Part shown: positions 50,068 through 57,942 of the stretch, piece after piece | Layout: the number at the start of each line of letters is the position of its first letter | Position numbering within the stretch: position 1 is the stretch's first letter | Assembly (NCBI RefSeq): GCF_002150765.1 | Contig: NZ_MUYM01000012.1 | Location: 37,094 to 101,093, forward strand | Source of the DNA: Lentzea kentuckyensis | Lineage (GTDB): Bacteria; Actinomycetota; Actinomycetes; Mycobacteriales; Pseudonocardiaceae | DNA: 64,000 nt | Direction: 5' to 3' | Notes under the pieces: generated by a model | Databases searched by the model: none | What the model was told of the DNA's origin: nothing | Seen by the model: only the letters and a program-made list of their open reading frames with translations | Program-made: the position numbers and the translations under genes

Positions 50068-51499
50068 CGGGCACCCGGCGCAGGACGAAGTACGCGCAAC
50101 CCACCAGGGCGACCCCGAGTGCGTAGGCGAGGACGAGCTCGGTCACGCGACCGGCGAAGTTGCCCGCGAGCGGCGGCACCAGCAGGGCGAACACCCCGGT
50201 CAGAACGGCGACCCCGGTCCGCCACCTCCCCGCCGGCAGGCAGGCGGCCAGCGGCAGCACCGCCCACAGCAGGTACCACGGCTGGATCACCGGCCCCAGC
50301 ACCACGATCAGGCTCATCATCATTCCCAGCGCAGTCACCTCGGAGATCCCGCCGCGCAGGTGGAGGTTCAACACCACCACGATGCCGCACAGGATCAGCA
50401 CGAGCCCCGCGATCCGTGCCGAGGAAATCATCGCCTGCCCGGTTTCCTGGCCGAACACCGCACCCGCCAGAAAGCCCGGCCAGTTGGTCGGCGCCATCCA
50501 GCTGTTGACCTTCGAGGGCGTCCCCAACGCCTGTACCCAGCCGAAACCGGCCCCGCCGGCCAGTGAAGTCACGACCGACACCCCGACCGCGGTCGCCACC
50601 ATGGCGAGGCCCGCGGCCGCGAACCGGACCAGGCCTCCGCCCAGCCGCCTGGCCAGCGCGGTGCCCACCACCGCGAGCGCCACCAGCGCGGGCAGCTTCA
50701 CCTGCGCACCAAGGCCGATGAGCACGACACCGGCCGTGAACTGCCACCACCTGAGGTCGTCGAGTGAGTGCAACGCCACGACGGTGCCAGACAGCATGAG
50801 GCCGAGCATCAGTGCGTCGTTGTGGACACCGCCGATGAGATGCCACAGGACCAACGGGTTCAGCACGCCCAGCCACAACGCCGCGCGCTCGGACGTGCCC
50901 GTCCGCTGCGCGAGCCTGGGCACCGCCCACACCACCAGCAGCAGCCCCACCACCGCGACCAGCCGGTACAGCACGATGCCCGCCACCGGGTTCCCGCCGG
51001 TGACCTCGCTGATCGCCCGTTCGACGGTGCTGAACAGCGGTCCGTACGGCGACGGCGTCTCCCTCCAGTAGACGCCGACCCGCGCCACCGCCTCCGCGCT
51101 CGCGCCGACGGCCGGGCTCACGACGTTCGGGTCGAGCCCGCGTGCCGCCACCTCGCCCTGGGCCAGGTAGCTGAAGACGTCCATGCTGAACAACGGCGGC
51201 GCGAGGACCAACGGCCCGCACCACAACGCCAGCGTGCGCCGCAACCAGGACGCGTCCGGCCTGGCCCGGCCGAGCATCGCCCAGGCCAGCACGACCAGCC
51301 CGGCGCCCGCGATGGCGGCTCCCAGCGCGACCGGCACCGCACTCGTGGCCCACGCTCCCGCCGTGAGGAGCACCGCGCCACCGAAACCCGTCCAACGCAG
51401 GACATCAGGGGTTCCGGTGGTGACGGGCGCGGACGTGCGTTGAAGAACGGTCGACGGCATCTGCACGGGTGAGACAGTGCTTTCCGGACGGATCGTCAC
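50051..51499 (-). CDS. mptB: Polyprenol-phosphate-mannose-dependent alpha-1,6-mannosyltransferase (MptB type)
   Basis: A 482-residue GT-C membrane glycosyltransferase with about 12 helices. The first extracellular loop carries the acidic catalytic region (FSMDVFSYLAQGEVAARGLDPNVVSP), and WRETPSPYGPLFSTVERAIS follows, both characteristic of MptA/MptB and related AG-type mannosyltransferases. LNPLVLWHLIGGVHNDALMLGLML and VQALGTPSKVNSWMAPTNW add further support. It would extend the mannan core of lipomannan or a related lipoglycan using polyprenol-phosphate-mannose. The overlap with lnt suggests joint handling of cell-surface lipids. Confidence 0.92.
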   Translation of the reverse strand: MTIRPESTVSPVQMPSTVLQRTSAPVTTGTPDVLRWTGFGGAVLLTAGAWATSAVPVALGAAIAGAGLVVLAWAMLGRARPDASWLRRTLALWCGPLVLAPPLFSMDVFSYLAQGEVAARGLDPNVVSPAVGASAEAVARVGVYWRETPSPYGPLFSTVERAISEVTGGNPVAGIVLYRLVAVVGLLLVVWAVPRLAQRTGTSERAALWLGVLNPLVLWHLIGGVHNDALMLGLMLSGTVVALHSLDDLRWWQFTAGVVLIGLGAQVKLPALVALAVVGTALARRLGGGLVRFAAAGLAMVATAVGVSVVTSLAGGAGFGWVQALGTPSKVNSWMAPTNWPGFLAGAVFGQETGQAMISSARIAGLVLILCGIVVVLNLHLRGGISEVTALGMMMSLIVVLGPVIQPWYLLWAVLPLAACLPAGRWRTGVAVLTGVFALLVPPLAGNFAGRVTELVLAYALGVALVGCAYFVLRRVPVAVQN

Positions 51500-51563
51500 G
51501 CGTCCGACTGCGGTCGCGTCCGTGCGTACGACCAGAGGATGATCTTTTCCATACCTGAGTCGG

Positions 51564-53171
51564 TCAACGCCCGGCGAAGTCGTGCGTCATCCACACGGTT
51601 CCCTTGGCGTCGCGGATCACCACGATGCCGATGCGGGTCGAGGAGTCGCTGAGGATGTTCCTGCGGTGACCGTCGTTCGGCGGCTTCTCGTCGATCATGC
51701 CCTGGGTCAGGCCGAGCGCCATCTTGGAGATCGCCTCGACGGTGTCCTTCACCGGACCGCCCATGCCGACGTTCTCCGCGACCGAGCTCCACTTCACGCC
51801 CGCCGCCGTGCTGCGCTCACCGAGACCGCTCTCGCCGGGACACTGGTGCGACAACCCACAGCCGTTGCTCATCATCGCCTTGGTGTGCCGTTCGGCCGCC
51901 ACGACCAACGCCGGGTCCACGGTCAGCGGCGGCAGACCCGACTTGGCCCTGGTCTCGTTGATCAGCGCGAGGACGCGCTCCTCCGGTGTGGCGACACGAA
52001 CCGGTTCGGGCGTCTGAGTGGTGGTGGTCGTGGTCGTCGTAGTGGTTGTGGTGGTCGTGGACGATGGCGTGCTTGAGGCGGTCTCCGTGACCGACGACGA
52101 CGTGGTGATCGCTGCCGTGGTGTTGTTGGGAATCGCCACAGCGGCGGGCGGGTCGGACGGGAAGAGCACCATCGTTCCGGCCACGCCGACGAGCGCGGCC
52201 ACCGCCACCGCGCCCGCCACCGCGAGAACGGGCTTGCCGGTCAGCCCGGTGACCTTGCCGATCAGGCCGGCGGGCTCGGCCGCGTGGGAGCCTCTGGCCG
52301 CGGCCTCACCGAGGTGGTAGGCGTGCGCGACCTGTTCCAGCGCGGGGTCGCTGAGGTTCTCGAGCAGTTGCGGCAGGTAGCTCGCCGGCACCGTGAGCAG
52401 CGTGGCGCCGGTCAGGATCCGTTCGACCGGCATCGCGTCGTCGATTCCGCGGCCGCATCGCCCGCACTCGTCGACATGACGCAGGAGCCGCTTGCGCCAC
52501 AACGGGTTCGGCTCGCCGTTCCAGCCCTGTGCGGCCTGGGCCAGCCCCGCGCAGCGCGGTTCGGCCGACAGCGCGCGGACCAGGTGCCGGACCGTCTCCA
52601 GGCGGCCCTTCAACCTGCTCACCCGCACGGTGACCGCGTGGGCGTTGAGGTCGAGCGCGTCGGTCACCTCGGCGCGGGTGAGCTGTCCGACGCGTTCCAG
52701 CGTCCACAACGCCAGCAGCTCGCGGTCGGCCGGGTCGAGCCAGCGCGCCGCCTCGTCGACCTCACGCCGCTGCTGAGCCATGTGCAGGCGCGATAACGCG
52801 ACCTCGACGAACTCGGCGTCCGGGTCGGCCCGGTCGTACTCCTCCAACGGCGCGGGCGCGGCGTCACGGCGGCGGTAGTGCTCGCGGACCTGGTTGATCG
52901 TCACGGCGACCAGCCACGACCGGAACCGCTCGGGCTCGCGCAGCGCGTCGATGCCGCGGATCACGCGGAACATCGTCTCCTGCACCACGTCGTCGACGTC
53001 GGCATCGGCGTTCAGCGCCCGACCGGCGACGTTGTAGACCAGAGGCAGGCTGGCGGTGACGACGGCGTCGAGCGCCTCACGATCACCGGCCCGCGCGGCC
53101 TGCACCTGCTCCGCGTCCACCTGCCCCAGCCACTCCCGACCCGTCACTTCCGCACCCTTCGCCGACGACAT
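51564..53171 (-). CDS. Membrane-tethered ECF sigma factor fused to extracellular CAP domain
   Basis: One 535-residue chain combines four parts. Residues about 15-200 are an ECF sigma factor: region 2 (DADVDDVVQETMFRVIRGIDALREPERFRSWLVAVTINQVREHYRRR) and region 4 (ELLALWTLERVGQLTRAEVTDALDLNAHAVTVRVSRLKGRL). A zinc-finger-like motif follows at H232-x3-C236-x2-C239. One membrane helix lies at about 315-336, then a Thr-rich linker with 14 consecutive Thr (372-385). Residues about 394-535 form a CAP/SCP domain (AAERHTKAMM, SVAENVGMGG, NDGHRRNIL) expected outside the cell. The start is ATG 53171. The sigma part is likely held at the membrane until freed, as in ECF groups with fused regulatory extensions. 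Confidence 0.93.
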   Translation of the reverse strand: MSSAKGAEVTGREWLGQVDAEQVQAARAGDREALDAVVTASLPLVYNVAGRALNADADVDDVVQETMFRVIRGIDALREPERFRSWLVAVTINQVREHYRRRDAAPAPLEEYDRADPDAEFVEVALSRLHMAQQRREVDEAARWLDPADRELLALWTLERVGQLTRAEVTDALDLNAHAVTVRVSRLKGRLETVRHLVRALSAEPRCAGLAQAAQGWNGEPNPLWRKRLLRHVDECGRCGRGIDDAMPVERILTGATLLTVPASYLPQLLENLSDPALEQVAHAYHLGEAAARGSHAAEPAGLIGKVTGLTGKPVLAVAGAVAVAALVGVAGTMVLFPSDPPAAVAIPNNTTAAITTSSSVTETASSTPSSTTTTTTTTTTTTTTQTPEPVRVATPEERVLALINETRAKSGLPPLTVDPALVVAAERHTKAMMSNGCGLSHQCPGESGLGERSTAAGVKWSSVAENVGMGGPVKDTVEAISKMALGLTQGMIDEKPPNDGHRRNILSDSSTRIGIVVIRDAKGTVWMTHDFAGR

Positions 53172-53239
53172 CCGTACGTCATGGGAGACCGGGCAGTCTC
53201 ACCTCAGGTCACAGAAACCGGGCGAATTGGTGACCCAGG

Positions 53240-54007
53240 TCACACCGAGACCACTGCCACGCCGGTGCGGCCTCCATCGACGTCGAGCACGGTGCCGTGC
53301 ACGAACGCGGACTCGTCCGAGGCCAGGTAGACGGCCGCGGCGGCGATCGCGTCGGGATGCCCGGACCGTCCGGCGGGGGTGCCGTGCATCATCACCTCGC
53401 CGGGGTGGTCGGTCGTGGTGTCCCAGTCCGGCGAGACGACGACACCGGGCGAGATGGCGTTGACCCGGACACCCTGTGGCCCGAACTCCGCCGCCCACGC
53501 GCGCGTGAGCGTCTCCATCGCGCCCTTGGTGGAGCTGTACAGCGAACTGCTCGCAACGCCGAGCCGGGCGATCCACGAGCCGAGGTTGATGATCACCCCG
53601 CCGGCCTCGATCATCCCGGGGACGAGGGCCTGCGTCAGGAAGAACGGCGCCTTCACGTTGACGCCGTAGACGCGGTCGAAGGTCTCCTCGTCGGTCGTCG
53701 GGGTGGTCGACGGCGGGTAGATGCCGGCGTTGTTGACGAGGACGTCGACTCGGCCTCCGAGGATCTCGGTGGCGGCCGAGGCGAGCGCGCGGCTGGCGGC
53801 GGCGGTGCCGTCGAGGTCGGCGCGGACGAAGTCGGCCCGTCCGCCCCTGTCGCGAATGTGCTCGACCACGGCCGCTCCCCTGGCGTCGTCCCGCCCGGAG
53901 ACGACGACGTGCGCGCCCTCCGCGGCGAGGGCGACCGCGATCGAACGGCCGATGTTGCTGGTGGAACCGGTGACGAGGGCCGTTTTGGCCTGCAGACGAT
54001 GTGCCAT
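53240..54007 (-). CDS. SDR family NAD(P)-dependent oxidoreductase
   Basis: A 255-residue classical short-chain dehydrogenase: VTGSTSNIGRSIAVALAAEG (cofactor), NNAGIYPPSTTPTTDEETFD, the catalytic Ser in INLGSWIARLGVASSSLYSSTKGAMETL with Tyr-x3-Lys, and VLDVDGGRTGVAVVSV at the end. The Asp/Arg pattern SGRDDARGA suggests NADP(H). ATG 54007 follows FEGMAHRL and has only GAGGGC in front. It lies 46 bp downstream of the TetR gene on the same strand, behind a TetR-type operator at 54033-54048, so it is probably under that regulator. Confidence 0.93.
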   Translation of the reverse strand: MAHRLQAKTALVTGSTSNIGRSIAVALAAEGAHVVVSGRDDARGAAVVEHIRDRGGRADFVRADLDGTAAASRALASAATEILGGRVDVLVNNAGIYPPSTTPTTDEETFDRVYGVNVKAPFFLTQALVPGMIEAGGVIINLGSWIARLGVASSSLYSSTKGAMETLTRAWAAEFGPQGVRVNAISPGVVVSPDWDTTTDHPGEVMMHGTPAGRSGHPDAIAAAAVYLASDESAFVHGTVLDVDGGRTGVAVVSV

Positions 54008-54032
54008 GCCCTCGAAGTTAGGCACCAAATTT

Positions 54033-54048
54033 TGGACCAGCAAGTCCA
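54033..54048. promoter_or_regulatory. TetR-type operator copy 1, before SDR
   Basis: TGGACC-AGCA-AGTCCA is an inverted repeat with one mismatch. It is the same pattern as the site at 54655-54670 on the other side of the TetR gene. Confidence 0.6.
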
Positions 54049-54053
54049 GACCT

Positions 54054-54635
54054 TCAGCCCTTGAGGTAGTCGATGAGCGTGTCCAGCGCCGCCTCCAGGT
54101 GCGCGACGTCGCCGGTCGACCGGAGCACCTGGACGCCGCCCTGGATGCCCGCGATGAACGCGGCCGCGACCCGGTCGGCGTCGACGCTCGCGCGCACCAG
54201 CCCCGCGTCCTGCATCTCGGCGATGCCTTCCCGCACGTCGAACTGCCACCGGTCGAGCAGGGTGGTGACCACCTCGTTCGCTCCCGGCGTACCGCCGACC
54301 TGGCTCATCAGGGCGGCCAGCGGGCAGTTGCGGCCCTGCGTGCGGTAGCGGGCGACCACCGCGTCCCGCCACCGGTCCCAGGCCGCCCACGACGTCAGCG
54401 CGCCGAGGTGCGGTTGCTGGTCGTCGAGCACGCGGCCCGCCTCGTAGCGCGCGACGGCGAGGAAGAGCTCCTCCTTGCCGTCCGGGAAGTAGTGGAAGAT
54501 CTGGCCCTTGCTGGTGCCGGTGATCGCGCGGATGTCGTCCAGCGTCACGCCCGCCGGGTCGTCGCTGCGCAGATACGCCGCGGCACCCTCGATGATGCGC
54601 TGCCTGGTCGCGCGTCCCTTCGCCGTGATCGCCAT
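54054..54635 (-). CDS. TetR/AcrR family transcriptional regulator
   Basis: A 193-residue regulator. The HTH domain is GRATRQRIIEGAAAYLRSDDPAGVTLDDIRAITGTSKGQIFHYFPDGKEELFLAVARYEAGRVL. The ligand domain has CPLAALMSQVGGTPGANEVVTTLLDRWQ, typical of the subgroup that controls SDR or oxidoreductase genes. It is flanked on both sides by matching TGGAC(C)-N4-(G)GTCCA palindromes, so it probably represses itself, the SDR downstream and the divergent esterase/GNAT pair. Confidence 0.94.
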   Translation of the reverse strand: MAITAKGRATRQRIIEGAAAYLRSDDPAGVTLDDIRAITGTSKGQIFHYFPDGKEELFLAVARYEAGRVLDDQQPHLGALTSWAAWDRWRDAVVARYRTQGRNCPLAALMSQVGGTPGANEVVTTLLDRWQFDVREGIAEMQDAGLVRASVDADRVAAAFIAGIQGGVQVLRSTGDVAHLEAALDTLIDYLKG

Positions 54636-54654
54636 GGCTCGATTTTAGGGTTTC

Positions 54655-54670
54655 TGGACCGGCTGGTCCA
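54655..54670. promoter_or_regulatory. TetR-type operator copy 2, between TetR and esterase genes
   Basis: TGGACC-GGCT-GGTCCA has perfect 6-bp arms and lies in the 53-bp gap between the divergent TetR and esterase starts. Confidence 0.7.
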
Positions 54671-54688
54671 CCATGGTTGACTGGCCCC

Positions 54689-55711
54689 ATGCTTCCTTGG
54701 GAGGGCCCACTGGCCGGCCGGCTCGACCGGCACACCGTCGTTTCCGACCTGCTGCGCGGCAACCCGCTCGGCGATCCGCACGAGCGCCCGTTGTGGGTGT
54801 ACGTGCCGCCGGGCTACGACTCCGGTACCGAGCGATATCCGGCGGTCTACGTCATCCAGGGCTACACCGGGCACGTGTCCATGTGGGCCAACCGGATGCC
54901 GTTCCGCCGGCCGTTCGTCGAGACGGCCGACGCGGTGTTCGCCGACGGCGCGCCGGGCTGCGTCGTGGTGTTCGTCGACGCGTGGACGTCGTACGGCGGT
55001 TCGCAGTTCGTGGACTCGCCCGGCACCGGCCGCTATCACTCGTACCTGTGCGACGAGATCGTGCCGTGGGTGGACGAGCACTACCGGACGATCCCGGACC
55101 GCGAGTCGCGGGCCATCGCGGGCAAGTCGTCGGGCGGGTTCGGGGCGATGATCACGCCGATGCTGCGTCCGGACCTGTTCGGCGCACTGGCCACGCACGC
55201 GGGCGACTCGCTCTACGAGCTCTGCTACCTCGCGGACTTCGGCAAGGCGGTGCGGGGTTTACGCGGGCACGACCACGACATCCAGAAGTGGTGGGCGGAC
55301 TTCCAGAGCCGGCCGTCGTTCACCAAGCCGGAGGACGTGGTGCTGCTCGGCACCTTGGGTGTCGCGGCGTGCTTCTCGGCGGCCGGGGACGGTACTCCCG
55401 AGCTGCCGTTCGACCCGGTGACCGCGGTGGTGCGACCGGAGGTGTGGCAGCGCTGGCTCGACTGGGACCCGGTGCGGATGGTGCCCGTCCACGCCGAGGC
55501 GGTCCGGTCGCTGCGGGCGGTGTGGATCGACGCCGGGCGCAGCGACGAGTACTACCTGGACCTGGGTGCCGAAGCGTTCCGCGCCCAGCTGGCCGAAGCC
55601 GGGTTACCGGACGAGCGCGTGCACTTCGAGCTCTTCGACGCGGGCCACGGCGGCATCGACTACCGCTATCCGCTCTCCCTGGCCTGGCTCGCGGATAAGC
55701 TCGCCCGATGA
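54689..55711 (+). CDS. Alpha/beta-hydrolase esterase (D family-like)
   Basis: A 340-residue hydrolase. VYVPPGYDSGTERYPAVYVIQGYTGH, FVDAWTSYGGSQFVDSPGTGRYHSYLCDEIVPWVDEHYRTIPDRESRAIAGKSSGGFGAM and FDAGHGGIDYRY carry the catalytic Ser in GKSSGG and a C-terminal His. This matches the esterase D/S-formylglutathione hydrolase and Fes-type alpha/beta-hydrolase group. The role may be hydrolysis of an ester of a small molecule or siderophore; the substrate is unknown. ATG 54689 is preferred over a TTG 12 bases earlier. The first gene of a pair with the GNAT gene, it is probably controlled by the TetR protein. Confidence 0.9.
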   Translation: MLPWEGPLAGRLDRHTVVSDLLRGNPLGDPHERPLWVYVPPGYDSGTERYPAVYVIQGYTGHVSMWANRMPFRRPFVETADAVFADGAPGCVVVFVDAWTSYGGSQFVDSPGTGRYHSYLCDEIVPWVDEHYRTIPDRESRAIAGKSSGGFGAMITPMLRPDLFGALATHAGDSLYELCYLADFGKAVRGLRGHDHDIQKWWADFQSRPSFTKPEDVVLLGTLGVAACFSAAGDGTPELPFDPVTAVVRPEVWQRWLDWDPVRMVPVHAEAVRSLRAVWIDAGRSDEYYLDLGAEAFRAQLAEAGLPDERVHFELFDAGHGGIDYRYPLSLAWLADKLAR

Positions 55712-56184
55712 TCGAGACCGTCACGCTGCGGCCCGTGGAAGAGGCCGACTTCGACATCCTCTTCGAGTTCATGCGCGACCCGGAGTCGGTGCGGATGGCC
55801 GCGTTCACGGCGGAGGACCCGGACGACCGCGAGGCGTTCGACGCGCACCTGCGCAGGAACCTGGCCCGCCCGGACACCACCAATCGCGTGATCGTCGGCG
55901 ACGGGCGGGTGGTCGGCAGCATCGCCAGCTTCGTGATCGAGGGCGACACCGAGATCACGTACTGGATCGACCGCGCGGTGTGGGGTCAGGGTGTCGCGGG
56001 CCGGGCGGTGGCGCTGTTGCTGGAACTCGTGCCCACTCGGCCGTTGCACGCCCGCGCCGCTTCCGACAACACGGGCTCGCTGACAGTGCTGACCAAGGCC
56101 GGCTTCGAGATCGTCGGCACCGACGTCGGCTACGCGTCAGCGCGGAAAGCGGAGATCGAGGAGACGATCCTGGTCCTCAACTGA
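55708..56184 (+). CDS. GNAT family N-acetyltransferase (RimJ/RimL-like)
   Basis: A 158-residue acetyltransferase. It begins IETVTLRPVEEADFDILFEFMRDPESVRMAAF, has ITYWIDRAVWGQGVAGRAVALLLELV with the acetyl-CoA-binding Gly-rich turn (Gln-Gly-Val-Ala-Gly), and ends ARAASDNTGSLTVLTKAGFEIVGTDVGYA. This is typical of the RimJ/RimL-like group that acetylates N-termini or small amines. ATG overlaps the esterase TGA (ATGA), so they are coupled. The 3' end overlaps the convergent XRE gene by 8 bp. Confidence 0.93.
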   Translation: MIETVTLRPVEEADFDILFEFMRDPESVRMAAFTAEDPDDREAFDAHLRRNLARPDTTNRVIVGDGRVVGSIASFVIEGDTEITYWIDRAVWGQGVAGRAVALLLELVPTRPLHARAASDNTGSLTVLTKAGFEIVGTDVGYASARKAEIEETILVLN

Positions 56185-57016
56185 CGAACTTCTCCGTCCC
56201 CAGCACGCCGAGCAGCTGGATCTTGTCGAACGCCTCCGTGCGCGGCGGCGCGGTGAGCACCAGCAGCATCTGCGACTGGTCCTCGGTGAACAACGCCTGG
56301 CAGTCCACCTCGATCTCGCCGAGCTGCGGGTGCACCAGCACCTTGTGGTCCTCGAACCGCTTCGCGACCTCGTGCCGCTCCCACAGCTCCGCGAACTCGG
56401 CGCTTTCCTTGCACAGCACGCGAACGAGCTCACCAGCGCGTGACTTCGGGCCCATCGCGGCGTAGGCGGCGCGCAGGTTCGCCACCTGCGCGCGGCCCTG
56501 CCGGTCGCGGTCGTGCTCGGGGTAGATCAGCCGCTCGTCCGGGTTGGTGAACCAGCGGTAGATCCCGCTGCGGGCGAGGCCGGTGAAGTGCGAGCTGTCG
56601 CCGTAGAGGGCCTCGGCGAACCTGTTCTGCAGCAACACCTCGCCGAGGTTGGAGAGGATCAGCGCGGGCGTGTCGTCGAGCCGGTCCAGCACCCGTTGCA
56701 ACGCGGGCGCCACGTGCGTGCCACCGACGTGGTGCGCCGGGGCGTTGCGCCCGGCGACGCGGAACAGGTAGTCGCGTTCGCTGTCGCTGAGCCGCAACGC
56801 ACGGGCCAGCGAGGCCAGCATCTGCTCGCTCGGCTGCGGACCCCGCCGCTGCTCCAGCCGCGTGTAGTAGTCGGTGGACATCGCCGCCAGCGACGCGACC
56901 TCCTCCCGCCGCAACCCCGGTGCCCGCCTGCGCGCACCGGCCGGCAGCCCGACGTCCTCCGGCCGCAACGCCTCCCGGCGGCGACGCAGGAAGGCAGCGA
57001 GTTCCACACGATCCAT
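56177..57016 (-). CDS. XRE/MmyB-type transcriptional regulator
   Basis: A 279-residue protein. The N-terminal Cro/C1-type HTH reads ELAAFLRRRREALRPEDVGLPAGARRRAPGLRREEVASLAAMSTDYYTRLEQRRGPQPSEQMLASLARAL. The C-terminal MmyB-like ligand domain (RNAPAHHVGGTHVAPALQRVLDRLDDTPALILSNLGEVLLQNRFAEALYGD ...) is of the kind seen in this actinomycete family, usually divergent from an SDR gene. Here it is divergent from the SDR at 57116 across 99 bp and probably controls it. Confidence 0.93.
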   Translation of the reverse strand: MDRVELAAFLRRRREALRPEDVGLPAGARRRAPGLRREEVASLAAMSTDYYTRLEQRRGPQPSEQMLASLARALRLSDSERDYLFRVAGRNAPAHHVGGTHVAPALQRVLDRLDDTPALILSNLGEVLLQNRFAEALYGDSSHFTGLARSGIYRWFTNPDERLIYPEHDRDRQGRAQVANLRAAYAAMGPKSRAGELVRVLCKESAEFAELWERHEVAKRFEDHKVLVHPQLGEIEVDCQALFTEDQSQMLLVLTAPPRTEAFDKIQLLGVLGTEKFVS

Positions 57017-57115
57017 GAAGCCAGTATGGAGGTGATTCGAACGCGAACCAGGGATCGCCGATCCCCCGACAACGGATCTCTGCCGCGAGGTCCGCCGCTG
57101 CCAGAAGCTCGGTGC

Positions 57116-57877
57116 ATGGACATCACCGGAAACACCGTCTTCATCCCCGGCGCCACCAGCGGCATCGGCCTGGCGCTCGCCCTCGCCCTGCGCGAGCGCG
57201 GCAACACCGTGATCGTCGGCGGCCGGCGCACCGAACTGCTCGACAGGATCGCCGCCGAGCACCCCGGCGTCGAGACCGTCCGCATCGACACGACCGACGC
57301 CGACAGCGTCCAGGCCGCGGCCAAGGACGTCATCTCCCGCTTCCCAGCGTTGAACGTGCTGATCACCATGGCGGGCGTCATGCGGGTGGAGGACTGGCAC
57401 AGCCCGGCGTTCCTCGAGTCGGCGGAGAGCATCATCACGACCAACGTCCTGGGCCCGATCCGCCTGATCGCGGCGTTCGTCGAGCACTTCCAGTCCCGCC
57501 CGGAGGCCACGATCATGACCGTCTCCTCGGGTCTCGCCTTCGCGCCGTTGAAGGTGACGCCGAGCTACAACGCCTCCAAGGCCGCGATCCACATGCTCAG
57601 CGAGACGCTGCGCCTGCAACTGGCCGACACGTCCGTGCGCGTCGTCGAGCTCGAACCGCCGTCGGTGCAGACCGACCTCCTGCCCGGCCAGGCCGACAAC
57701 GAGCACGCCATGCCGCTCGACGAGTACGTCGCCGAGGTCATGAACATCGTCGAGACCCAGCCCGACGTGCGGGAGATCCAGGTCGAGCGGGTGAAGTTCC
57801 TGCGCTACGGCGAGGCCCGCGGTGACTACGACCAGGTCGTCGCGGCGATCAACGACACCGACCCGCACGGCAAGTGA
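57116..57877 (+). CDS. SDR family oxidoreductase (DltE-like)
   Basis: A 253-residue short-chain dehydrogenase: GNTVFIPGATSGIGLALALALRERGNTVIVGGRR (cofactor; Arg suggests NADP), LITMAGVM in place of NNAG, MTVSSGLAFAPLKVTPSYNASKAAIHML (Ser; Tyr-x3-Lys) and VELEPPSVQTDLLPGQADNEHAMPLDEYVAEVM. This is the DltE-like or extended classical type that usually lies divergent from an XRE/MmyB regulator, as here. Its substrate is unknown. Confidence 0.92.
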   Translation: MDITGNTVFIPGATSGIGLALALALRERGNTVIVGGRRTELLDRIAAEHPGVETVRIDTTDADSVQAAAKDVISRFPALNVLITMAGVMRVEDWHSPAFLESAESIITTNVLGPIRLIAAFVEHFQSRPEATIMTVSSGLAFAPLKVTPSYNASKAAIHMLSETLRLQLADTSVRVVELEPPSVQTDLLPGQADNEHAMPLDEYVAEVMNIVETQPDVREIQVERVKFLRYGEARGDYDQVVAAINDTDPHGK

Positions 57878-57913
57878 AATCCGAGGTGTGAGGACGTGAC
57901 AGCGGCGGGTACC

Positions 57914-57940
57914 TGTTCCCCAGCTTTCGGGGAAGGAACA
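57914..57940 (+). promoter_or_regulatory. Small hairpin that can hide the ribosome-binding site of the membrane protein gene
   Basis: TTCCCC (57916-57921) pairs with GGGGAA (57929-57934) across a seven-base loop. The right arm leads straight into GGAAGGAA, the likely ribosome-binding site of ATG 57943. The fold could lower translation until melted. A GGGTAC box lies just upstream at 57907-57912, without a good -35 partner. Confidence 0.35.
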
Positions 57941-57942
57941 CC

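Noticed and set aside
52018-52060. Run of repeated GTGGTG/GTCGTG units, possible microsatellite or repeat array
   Set aside because: It is the coding sequence of the poly-Thr linker in the sigma-CAP protein; not a CRISPR or tandem-repeat locus.
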